The notes under the pieces were generated by a model. The model saw only the letters and a program-made list of their open reading frames with translations, was not told the DNA's origin and made no database searches. Source: Pseudomonadota bacterium (GTDB lineage: Bacteria > Pseudomonadota > Alphaproteobacteria > Acetobacterales > Acetobacteraceae). Taken from it: DNA of 7,649 nucleotides. The translations under genes and the position numbers were made by a program. The DNA is taken from contig JAJZVE010000206.1 in NCBI GenBank assembly GCA_021845835.1, positions 1 through 7,649 of the forward strand, read 5' to 3'. Below, one piece after another: positions 1 to 5,655 of the stretch (positions are counted from its first letter, which is position 1; each line of letters opens with the position of its first letter).

Positions 1-1
1 G

Positions 2-1045
2 GCGGTGGCGCTGCAGGCGCGGCTGGTCATCCTCGACGAACCGACGGCGAGCCTCACGCCGGTCGAGGTCGATGCGCTGTTCGCCCTGGTTGGCCGCCTG
101 CGGCAGCGGGGCGCGTCGTTCATCTACATCTCGCACCGTCTCGATGAGGTCTTCCGCCTCGCCGACCGGGTCACGGTGCTGAAGGACGGCGCGGTCGTGG
201 GCTGCCTGCCGGTCGGACAGACCGGCAAGGCGGCGCTGATCGGCATGATGGTGGGACGCACGCTGGAGACCTTCTATCCGCCGCGCGGCAACCCGCCCGA
301 GGGCGAGGTCGTGCTGCAGGCGGAAGGGCTGCACGGCCCCGGTTTCGCCGGCGTTTCCCTCACGCTGCGCCGAGGCGAGATCGTCGGGCTTGCCGGCCTG
401 GTCGGGGCGGGGCGGACCGAACTCGCGCGGGCGCTGTGCGGTGCCAGCCCGGTGACGGCCGGGCGGCTGAGCGTGGGCGGACGCGCGGTCAGGTTGCGCA
501 GCCCGGCGGACGGGGTGCGCGCCGGCATCGCCTACCTGGCGGAGGACCGCCGCGATTCCGTGCTGCGCCCGCTCTCGGTCACGAAAAACATCAGCCTGGC
601 GATGCGGCACGAGGTGGCCCGGCACGGGATCGTCGAACTCGGGCGGGAGCGCGCGCTGGCGCGGGAGTTCGTCGCCCGGTTCAACATCCGCGTCCGCTCC
701 CTCGCCCAGCCCGCCGGCGGGCTCAGCGGCGGCAACCAGCAGAAATGCGTCCTGGCGCGCTGGGTGGCGAAGCAGACCGCGCTGCTGATCGTCGATGAGC
801 CGACCCGCGGCGTGGACGTCGGCGCCAAGCGCGAGATCTACGACCTGCTGCACCGTCTCGCCCGCGAGGGGCGCGCGGTGCTGATGATCTCGTCCGAACT
901 GCCCGAGATCATCGGCATGAGCGACCGCATCCTCGTCATGAGCGAAGGCCGGCTGGCCGGCGCGCTGGACGGAGCGGCGGCGACCGAGGACGCCATTCTC
1001 AGCCTCGCCATGCCGCAGGCGAACCGGAGCACCGCCCATGTCTGA
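2..1045 (+). CDS. Sugar ABC transporter ATP-binding protein, CUT2/RbsA-like, 5'-truncated by window edge
   Basis: This is the cytoplasmic ATPase that powers a monosaccharide-type importer. Such proteins carry two nucleotide-binding domains in about 500 residues; about 346 are visible, so the first Walker A and signature motif lie upstream. Residue numbers here count from the GTG at position 5, which is an internal codon and not the true start. The end of domain 1 shows a Walker B (LVILDEPTASL, residues 7-17) and an H-loop (YISHRLDE, 41-48). Domain 2 has the degenerate Walker A typical of this family (GLVGAGRTE, 131-139, Arg replacing Lys), the signature LSGGNQQK (240-247), Walker B LLIVDEPTRG (260-269) and a switch region MISSE (294-298) with Ser in place of His. 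The degenerate second site is normal for RbsA/MglA-type proteins. The stop overlaps the permease start by eight bases, so the two are co-translated. The sugar cannot be inferred. Confidence 0.95.
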   Translation, partial: AVALQARLVILDEPTASLTPVEVDALFALVGRLRQRGASFIYISHRLDEVFRLADRVTVLKDGAVVGCLPVGQTGKAALIGMMVGRTLETFYPPRGNPPEGEVVLQAEGLHGPGFAGVSLTLRRGEIVGLAGLVGAGRTELARALCGASPVTAGRLSVGGRAVRLRSPADGVRAGIAYLAEDRRDSVLRPLSVTKNISLAMRHEVARHGIVELGRERALAREFVARFNIRVRSLAQPAGGLSGGNQQKCVLARWVAKQTALLIVDEPTRGVDVGAKREIYDLLHRLAREGRAVLMISSELPEIIGMSDRILVMSEGRLAGALDGAAATEDAILSLAMPQANRSTAHV

Positions 1046-2021
1046 CACCGAGGGCGCCTATCCGTCGGCGCCGACGATGCTTCGCGGCCTCGGCCGCTCG
1101 GCCGCCGCGCATGTCGTGGCCTGGAGCAACGTGCTCGCGCTGGTGCTGCTGCTGGCGGTCGCGAGCGTGCTGTCGCCGCATTTCCTCAGCGCGCGCAACC
1201 TGCTGAACGTGCTGCGCGGCGCCAGCATGGTCGGCATCGTCAGCGTGGGCATGACCTTCGTCATCCTCAATCGCGGCATCGATCTTTCGGTCGGCTCGAT
1301 CCTGGGCGTGTCGGCGGCGCTGATGGCCGGGTTCGGCAATGCGAATCCTGCCGTCTGGCTGCTGCTGCCGCTGCTGGCCGGGGGCGCGCTCGGGCTGGTG
1401 AATGCCTTGATGGTCACGCAGCTGCGGCTGCAACCGTTCATCGCCACGCTGGCCATGATGATCTTCGGGCGCGGCCTCGTTTACGTGTACACCGACGGCA
1501 GCACGCTGGTGATCGAAAGTCCCACCGCGCTGTTCGCGTTCTTCGGCTCCGGCTATGTCGGCCCTGTGCCTGTCCCCATCGTGATGTTCGCGATCGTCGC
1601 CGGCTGCGCCGCTTTCGTGCTGTGGCGTACGGTGTTCGGGCGCGAGGTCTATGCCGTCGGCGCGAACGAGGAGGCGGCCCGGCTGTCCGGCATCAACATC
1701 GGGGCCAACCGCGTTGCGGTCTATGTCATCAGCGGCCTGCTGGCGGCGCTGGCCGGCATCGTGACGACCAGCCGGCTCGCCGTCGCCGACCCGAACGGCG
1801 GGACGCTGTTCGAACTCGATGCGATCGCGGCGGTGCTGATCGGCGGCACCACCTTTGACGGCGGCGTCGGCGGCGTGGGGGGCACGATCATCGGCGTGCT
1901 GATCCTTGCTTTCCTGTCCAACGTGCTGAACCTGCTGGGCGTGTCGCCCTATTCGCAGATGCTGCTGAAAGGCGTGGTCATCGTCGCAGCCGTGGTGGTG
2001 AGCGAGGCCCGCAAGCGCTGA
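1038..2021 (+). CDS. Sugar ABC transporter permease, CUT2/RbsC-like
   Basis: This is the inner-membrane channel subunit, expected to work as a dimer with the upstream ATPase. The 327 residues match the usual size of RbsC-type permeases. Hydrophobic segments include about 31-46, 63-78, 84-98, 107-126, 134-150, 178-196, 226-243, 262-292 and 309-321. Family hallmarks are NRGIDLSVGSILG (78-90), the cytoplasmic coupling loop GREVYAVGANEEAARLSGIN (201-220) and the Gly-rich IGGTTFDGGVGGVGGTIIG stretch (268-286). The ATG sits inside the end of the ATPase gene, with a CGGAGC ribosome site about eight bases upstream, which supports both this start and translational coupling. It is a clear importer permease (BPD_transp_2 type); the substrate is unresolved. 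Confidence 0.95.
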   Translation: MSDTEGAYPSAPTMLRGLGRSAAAHVVAWSNVLALVLLLAVASVLSPHFLSARNLLNVLRGASMVGIVSVGMTFVILNRGIDLSVGSILGVSAALMAGFGNANPAVWLLLPLLAGGALGLVNALMVTQLRLQPFIATLAMMIFGRGLVYVYTDGSTLVIESPTALFAFFGSGYVGPVPVPIVMFAIVAGCAAFVLWRTVFGREVYAVGANEEAARLSGINIGANRVAVYVISGLLAALAGIVTTSRLAVADPNGGTLFELDAIAAVLIGGTTFDGGVGGVGGTIIGVLILAFLSNVLNLLGVSPYSQMLLKGVVIVAAVVVSEARKR

Positions 2022-2025
2022 AACA

Positions 2026-2037
2026 TATGCGTGCATA
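2026..2037. repeat. Short palindrome TATGC-GT-GCATA between permease and binding-protein genes
   Basis: A perfect 5+5 base inverted repeat with a two-base centre lies in the 37-base gap before the binding-protein gene. It is AT-richer than its surroundings. It could be a weak hairpin that adjusts relative expression of the binding protein, a small operator, or chance; nothing further supports any one of these. Confidence 0.25.
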
Positions 2038-2044
2038 CTGAACC

Positions 2045-2051
2045 GGGAGGA
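2045..2051 (+). promoter_or_regulatory. Strong ribosome binding site for the substrate-binding protein
   Basis: GGGAGGA lies seven bases before the ATG at 2059. It is the best Shine-Dalgarno match in the operon, in keeping with the need for excess binding protein over membrane subunits. It favours the ATG at 2059 over the in-frame ATG at 2077. Confidence 0.7.
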
Positions 2052-2058
2052 AGACACC

Positions 2059-3075
2059 ATGAAGGACGATCCGCGCATGACGAGCCTGAGCCGCCGCACC
2101 CTGTTGCGCGTGGCGGGAACGGGCGTCGGCGCCGCGCTGGCCGAGAGCTGGATCACCCGCAGCGCCTGGGGCGAGACCGGCGTCGAGGGGAAAACGATCG
2201 GCTTCTCGCAGTCGTTCACCACGACGGAATGGATCAAGCGGCAGCGCGACGGCGTGGTCGAGGCCGCCGCCAGATTCCATCTGAAGACCGTCGTGTCGGA
2301 CGCCAACAACCAGCCGACCAAGCAGGTCCGCGACATCGAGGATCTGGTGACCCGCGGCGTCGATATCATCCTGATCTCCACCTACTTCGCCGAGGCGATC
2401 ACGCCGGCGATCCGCGAGGTGAACCGGGCGGGGGTTCCGATCGTGGTGCTCAGCTCGCCGCTGGTCGGTAATGTCGGGTTCGACTGCCATCTCTCCACCG
2501 ACACGACGTCGACCGCGATCGAGGCCGGGGAGTGGTACGTGCGCGAGCTGGGCGGCAAGGGCGACGTGGTCGAGATCGACGGCTCTCCCGGCTCGGTGGT
2601 GAACCAGGCGCGCGGCAAGGGATGGCACCAGATCATCGACAAGACGCCTGGCATCAGGATGCTGGGGCGGGTGGTCGGTGACTACAACCGTGCGAAGGCG
2701 ATCCAGGGCATGGAAGATCTGCTGCAGGCCCATCCGCACATCGATGCCGTGTATTGCCACAACGACGACATGGCGATCGGGGCCATCAAGGCGGCGCGCG
2801 AGGCGGGACGGACGAAGGAGATGTGGTTCACCGGTTATGACGGCCTGACCGTGGACGCTCTGGACGCGATCGCCGCCGGTGATCTGAGGGCGACCTGGCG
2901 CTACCTGCCGTTCGGGACGGAAGCGGTCGAGATCGCCGTGCGGGTGCTGCAGAAGCAGCCGGTGCCGAAGGAGATTTCCTTCCCGTCGCCGATGATCACG
3001 CGCGAGAACATCGCCGAGTTCTTCGACGTGGCAACAAAGGCGGTGAAATTCCCGCCGAGCCGCCTGCAGCTCTAA
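2059..3075 (+). CDS. Sugar ABC transporter substrate-binding protein, RbsB-like, Tat-exported
   Basis: This is a periplasmic binding protein of the ribose/galactose type (Peripla_BP_4 fold), 338 residues, expected to deliver ligand to the preceding permease. The N-terminus carries a twin-arginine signal: SRRTLLRV (residues 11-18), a hydrophobic stretch of about 16-29, and a plausible cleavage after AWG near residue 38. Export by Tat implies folding before export. The mature domain begins GKTIGFSQSF (44-53). Further family features are the helix after DIEDLVTRGVDIILIS, the hinge region YCHNDDMAIGAIKAA and the late GYDG turn. Coming last in the operon, after the permease, is less usual than coming first. 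The sequence looks intermediate among RbsB/YtfQ-type binders; the ligand could be a pentose, hexose, furanose or polyol. Confidence 0.93.
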   Translation: MKDDPRMTSLSRRTLLRVAGTGVGAALAESWITRSAWGETGVEGKTIGFSQSFTTTEWIKRQRDGVVEAAARFHLKTVVSDANNQPTKQVRDIEDLVTRGVDIILISTYFAEAITPAIREVNRAGVPIVVLSSPLVGNVGFDCHLSTDTTSTAIEAGEWYVRELGGKGDVVEIDGSPGSVVNQARGKGWHQIIDKTPGIRMLGRVVGDYNRAKAIQGMEDLLQAHPHIDAVYCHNDDMAIGAIKAAREAGRTKEMWFTGYDGLTVDALDAIAAGDLRATWRYLPFGTEAVEIAVRVLQKQPVPKEISFPSPMITRENIAEFFDVATKAVKFPPSRLQL

Positions 3076-3077
3076 TC

Positions 3078-3116
3078 CGGCCGTGCCGTGAACTGCATGC
3101 GGGGATAGGACGGCCG
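3078..3116. terminator. Inverted repeat in the convergent gap (possible transcript-end hairpin)
   Basis: CGGCCGT at 3078-3084 and ACGGCCG at 3110-3116 are perfect complements around a 25-base loop, starting two bases after the binding-protein stop. No T-run follows on either strand, so this is not a canonical intrinsic terminator. It may be a 3'-end stabilising hairpin or coincidence in GC-rich DNA. Confidence 0.3.
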
Positions 3117-3126
3117 CCGCCACTTT

Positions 3127-3158
3127 GGCCGCGGGTGCAGCGCGCGTCGCCCGCGGCC
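3127..3158. terminator. Strong GC hairpin abutting the dehydrogenase stop codon
   Basis: GGCCGCGGG (3127-3135) and CCCGCGGCC (3150-3158) form a perfect nine-base-pair stem with a 14-base loop. The stem ends exactly where the leftward dehydrogenase gene stops (TGA at 3161-3159). The position between two converging operons suggests a bidirectional transcript end. Neither side has a T-tract, so it would need Rho or a non-canonical mechanism. Confidence 0.45.
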
Positions 3159-4244
3159 TCACGCCGCCGGCGAGCGGCCTGCGGCAGGGTCGCCGCCGTA
3201 GTCAAATGCCGCAGCGATCAGGCGCCTGGCGAGCCGCGCGGCCGGCAGTTCCTCGGTCAGGCCGATGCCGCCATGCAACTGGATCGCGCCAAGCGCCAGC
3301 GCGCGGCTGACGTGGGGCGTGCGCAGCCTGGCGAAAGCGATTTCGCGCGCCGGCCAGGACTCGCCATCCGCCCAGCGGATCAGCACGCCCTGCAGCAGGG
3401 CGCGAGCGTTCTCGTACGCGACGTAGAGCTCGGCCACATCATGGCGCAGCACCTGCAGCGAGGCCAGCACGACCCCGAATTGCGAACGCTGCTGCAGAAA
3501 GCCGATGGTCTGTTCCAGCAGCGCGCCCATGGCGCCGATCTGCTCGGCGCCGCACAGGACGGAGACGACATCCATCGCTCGCGCCAGACCGTCGCCGATC
3601 CCGCCGCCAACGGCCAGCGCGGCGGCATCGTCCAGCCTCAGCCCGGCAATGTCGAGATCGGCCGAGGCTCGTCCATCCATGCGCTGACGGGCGACGCTGG
3701 CAAGACCGCGCGCGTCGGCGGGCACGACAAACACGCCCGGCACCTGTTCGTCGGCAACGTCGCAGACCACGACGAAATGCGTCGTGTCGGGGGTCGTCTC
3801 CACGCCCGTGATCGCGCCGTCCAGATTCCAGCCGGCGCCGGAGCGAGACGCGCGAACGCTGCGCGTGGCCAGCGCCGGCGTGACGCGGACGGTCCCCTCG
3901 ACCACTGCGGCGAGCAGCGCATTCCGCTGTGGCTGCGGCGGACACGAGGTCAGAATCAGCGGCGCCAGCCCGCAACTGCTGATCACCGGCAGATCGAAGG
4001 CGGTCCGGCCAAGCCCCTCGGCAATCGCAGCCAGATCGAGCGGCTTGCCACCGATGCCCCCGAGCGATTCGGGGATCAGCAAAGCGGGCCAGCCCAACGC
4101 TACGATCCGCTGCCAGACCTGCCGGCGCACCGCGCCCGGCGCCGCGGGAGCCGGGACCGGCGTGCGGCGCCCGGCGGTCCCGGCCGAGAAGCGGGCGGCA
4201 GATTCATAAGGATCGCCGGGCAACAGCGGGGTCGCCTGGAACAT
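3159..4244 (-). CDS. Acyl-CoA dehydrogenase family protein, degenerate partner (beta-like) subunit
   Basis: A 361-residue acyl-CoA dehydrogenase homologue. Visible landmarks are LGWPALLIPESLGGIGG (50-66) and an EGLGRT helix (76-81) in the N-terminal domain. The C-terminal helical domain has the Arg-Ser-Gln-Phe-Gly motif (253-257), whose Arg normally reaches the FAD of the neighbouring subunit, and QLHGGIGLTEE (322-332), a loop that normally packs on FAD. The middle domain lacks the SEPxxGSD FAD/substrate motif and the C-terminus lacks the YEGT-type segment. This split of features is typical of the smaller subunit of heteromeric dehydrogenases such as the steroid FadE pairs or PimCD-type proteins. 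The ATG is four bases past the preceding stop, with GGAAG about eight bases upstream, indicating translational coupling. Function as a lone enzyme is doubtful; pairing is inference from family knowledge. Confidence 0.9.
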   Translation of the reverse strand: MFQATPLLPGDPYESAARFSAGTAGRRTPVPAPAAPGAVRRQVWQRIVALGWPALLIPESLGGIGGKPLDLAAIAEGLGRTAFDLPVISSCGLAPLILTSCPPQPQRNALLAAVVEGTVRVTPALATRSVRASRSGAGWNLDGAITGVETTPDTTHFVVVCDVADEQVPGVFVVPADARGLASVARQRMDGRASADLDIAGLRLDDAAALAVGGGIGDGLARAMDVVSVLCGAEQIGAMGALLEQTIGFLQQRSQFGVVLASLQVLRHDVAELYVAYENARALLQGVLIRWADGESWPAREIAFARLRTPHVSRALALGAIQLHGGIGLTEELPAARLARRLIAAAFDYGGDPAAGRSPAA

Positions 4245-4248
4245 GGTG

Positions 4249-5463
4249 TCAGCTTCCGAACAGGGCGCGCGCTATGACGTTCTTCTGCACCTCCGTGGTG
4301 CCGCCGACGATGGTCCGCGAGCGCAGATAGAGGAAATTCCGGACCCATTCAGTGCCGTCCAGCGACGGCTCCGGCCCGGTCGCGTCCGGCGCCGCGAGGC
4401 TGGCGGAATACGCACCGCCGACCAGGTCCAGCGCCACTTCCGACAGGCGCTGGGCGAGGCGAGAAGAGACGATCTTCAGCACCGATGGCGCGACCCCGAG
4501 CGCCTCGCCGGCCGCGATCTTCTCGATGACCCGCAGCCCCATCTCGCGATGCGCGCACAGCTCGGCCTCGATATGGAGCAGCCGGTCGTCCACCAGTACG
4601 CGGCCGGCAGCAGCCGTATCCCCCGGGAAGCGCGAGGCAGCAAGCGCGCGCACCTTCTCCAGTTGCCGGAACAGCCCGGCGGCGTTGGCCACGTTGATCC
4701 GCTCCTGCTCCAGCAGGTATTTTCCGTACGACCAGCCCATGCCTTCCTGACCCACGCGATCGGCCACCGGCACTTCGACATCATCGAGGAACACCTCGTT
4801 GACATGGTGCCAGCCATCGATGGTGCGGATTTCACGGACCTTCACGCCCGGGCTGTCCATGCGGATCAGCAGCATGGTGATGCCCTGCTGCTTGCGGCCG
4901 CTGCTGTCCGTGCGGACCAGCGCGTACATCAGGTCCGCTTCGTGCGCGTGGGACGTCCAAAGCTTCTGGCCGTTGACGATATAGACATCGCCGCGCCGCT
5001 CCGCCCGCGTCTTGAGCGAAGCAAGATCGGAGCCGGCTGCGGGCTCGGAATAGCCCTGGCACCACCAGTCGGTGCCATCGAGGATGCCGGGCAGGAAGCG
5101 CCGCTTCTGCTCGTCCGTGCCGAAGCGCAGCAGGACAGGCCCGATATGATAGATGCCGTGATGGTACGGCGGCGGGCAGTCGTTCTCGGCCAGCACCTCG
5201 TCGAAGATATAGCGCTGGCGTACGTCCCAGCCGGTACCGCCATCAGCGACCGGCCAGTTCGGTGCGGCCCAGCCGCGACGGAACAGAATTGCCTGCCACG
5301 CAGCCCACTGTTTCCGTCCGATCCTGCCGCCGCCGCCGACCGTGCGCCGCAGCGCCTCGGGGCATTGCGCCAGCACGAAGTCGCGCACTTCCTCGCGGAA
5401 GCGGGCGTAGTCCACGGCGCGCGTCTGACCGCGCGCGTCAGCCTGGGTGGCGTCGGTTGTCAC
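4249..5463 (-). CDS. Acyl-CoA dehydrogenase, larger FAD-motif (alpha-like) subunit
   Basis: This protein is predicted to oxidise an acyl-CoA to the 2,3-enoyl-CoA using FAD. From the GTG chosen here it has 404 residues. It shows an N-terminal helical domain (FREEVRDF near 22-29), the FAD/substrate motif YSEPAAGSDL (138-147), NGQKLWTSHAHEADL (164-178) and a C-terminal IVGGTTEVQKNVIAR (385-399). The residue matching the medium-chain enzyme's catalytic Glu is Gly (387). A Glu at 254, in LLEQERINVA, occupies the alternative position used by isovaleryl- and long-chain enzymes. The frame stays open to an ATG at 5541. GTG 5463 is preferred because GGGAAAGG sits five bases upstream and because 5541 lies upstream of the promoter-like repeat and operator. 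A GTG at 5415 is a third option without a ribosome site. The gene is first of a two-gene leftward operon. Substrate unknown: fatty, branched, dicarboxylic or steroid-derived CoA esters are all possible. Confidence 0.93.
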   Translation of the reverse strand: MTTDATQADARGQTRAVDYARFREEVRDFVLAQCPEALRRTVGGGGRIGRKQWAAWQAILFRRGWAAPNWPVADGGTGWDVRQRYIFDEVLAENDCPPPYHHGIYHIGPVLLRFGTDEQKRRFLPGILDGTDWWCQGYSEPAAGSDLASLKTRAERRGDVYIVNGQKLWTSHAHEADLMYALVRTDSSGRKQQGITMLLIRMDSPGVKVREIRTIDGWHHVNEVFLDDVEVPVADRVGQEGMGWSYGKYLLEQERINVANAAGLFRQLEKVRALAASRFPGDTAAAGRVLVDDRLLHIEAELCAHREMGLRVIEKIAAGEALGVAPSVLKIVSSRLAQRLSEVALDLVGGAYSASLAAPDATGPEPSLDGTEWVRNFLYLRSRTIVGGTTEVQKNVIARALFGS

Positions 5464-5468
5464 GGCGG

Positions 5469-5476
5469 CCTTTCCC
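5469..5476 (-). promoter_or_regulatory. Ribosome binding site that decides the GTG start at 5463
   Basis: Read on the minus strand this is GGGAAAGG, five bases before the GTG at 5463. It is the only good Shine-Dalgarno-like stretch near the possible starts of the larger dehydrogenase subunit. Confidence 0.5.
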
Positions 5477-5486
5477 GACCCTGTAG

Positions 5487-5502
5487 CCGACCGTTCGGTC
5501 GG
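5487..5502. promoter_or_regulatory. Operator 1: TetR-type palindrome on the dehydrogenase side
   Basis: CCGACCG-TT-CGGTCGG is a perfect 7+7 base palindrome with a two-base centre, the size and symmetry expected for a TetR dimer. It lies 24 bases upstream of the dehydrogenase GTG and just downstream of the minus-strand promoter-like element, where a bound repressor would block transcription. Its right arm CGGTCGGT recurs in operator 2. The likely binder is the TetR protein encoded at 6432-7109; that assignment is inference. Confidence 0.7.
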
Positions 5503-5512
5503 TTTGTGACCC

Positions 5513-5543
5513 GTTTGACACGCTCGGACGGCCAGTGTCAAAC
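5513..5543. promoter_or_regulatory. Perfect 9+9 inverted repeat carrying antiparallel TTGACA boxes
   Basis: GTTTGACAC (5513-5521) and GTGTCAAAC (5535-5543) are perfect complements, 13 bases apart, with arm centres 22 bases (two helical turns) apart. Each arm supplies TTGACA, the consensus -35 box, to one strand: 5515-5520 on plus and 5541-5536 on minus. At exactly 17 bases beyond each box comes TCAAAC, a poor (3/6) -10 match. It may be a symmetric divergent promoter or a binding site for a second regulator. The minus-strand reading fits a transcript starting near 5506. Confidence 0.5.
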
Positions 5544-5580
5544 TGGCTGTCGGCGCCCGCCGGCTGGCCCGCGGCGCGCG

Positions 5581-5586
5581 TATAAA
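5581..5586 (+). promoter_or_regulatory. Possible -10 box for the crotonase/TetR operon
   Basis: TATAAA matches the -10 consensus at five of six positions and stands out in GC-rich DNA. No -35 match lies 16-18 bases upstream, so an activator or a non-standard promoter would be needed. It directly abuts operator 2, so a bound repressor would cover the expected start point. Confidence 0.4.
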
Positions 5587-5601
5587 CGATCGAACGGTCG
5601 G
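5586..5601. promoter_or_regulatory. Operator 2: related, imperfect palindrome on the crotonase side
   Basis: ACGATCG-AA-CGGTCGG has the same 7-2-7 architecture as operator 1. Its right arm is identical and its left arm matches at five of seven positions. The two centres are 99 bases apart. It lies between the crotonase gene and the TATAAA box, consistent with autorepression of the crotonase-TetR operon. The weaker left arm suggests lower affinity than operator 1. Confidence 0.6.
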
Positions 5602-5638
5602 TAAGATGATGGCACGCCGGCCGATGCCCGGCGACTAT

Positions 5639-5644
5639 GGGAGG
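5639..5644 (+). promoter_or_regulatory. Ribosome binding site for the crotonase gene
   Basis: GGGAGG lies 11 bases before the ATG at 5656, slightly longer spacing than ideal. The nearby GTG at 5649 and ATG at 5637 are out of frame, so 5656 remains the supported start. Confidence 0.5.
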
Positions 5645-5655
5645 CGCGGTGCGCG

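Noticed and set aside
5..7. GTG at position 5 as the start of the ATPase
   Set aside because: The frame is open to the window edge and residue 1 falls just before Walker B of the first nucleotide-binding domain, so the true start is upstream.
208..225. CCGGTC-GGACA-GACCGG-like inverted repeat resembling the operator half-sites
   Set aside because: Lies inside the ATPase coding sequence, has a different centre and spacing, and is explained by codon choice.
999..2381. Long minus-strand open frame (460 aa) opposite the permease and binding-protein genes
   Set aside because: His/Gln/Arg/Asp-rich, no recognisable domain, and exactly antisense to two well-supported genes; a codon-bias shadow of GC-rich DNA.
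1978..3162. Minus-strand open frame (394 aa) opposite the binding-protein gene
   Set aside because: Same low-information Arg/His/Asp-rich composition; overlaps a gene with clear family motifs, signal peptide and ribosome site.
3135..4277. Plus-strand open frame (380 aa) opposite the smaller dehydrogenase
   Set aside because: Composition is Arg/Gln/Gly/Ala noise, while the minus strand gives conserved acyl-CoA dehydrogenase motifs.
4243..5604. Plus-strand open frame (453 aa) opposite the larger dehydrogenase
   Set aside because: No recognisable domain; it would also cross the whole divergent regulatory region. The opposite strand is unambiguous acyl-CoA dehydrogenase.
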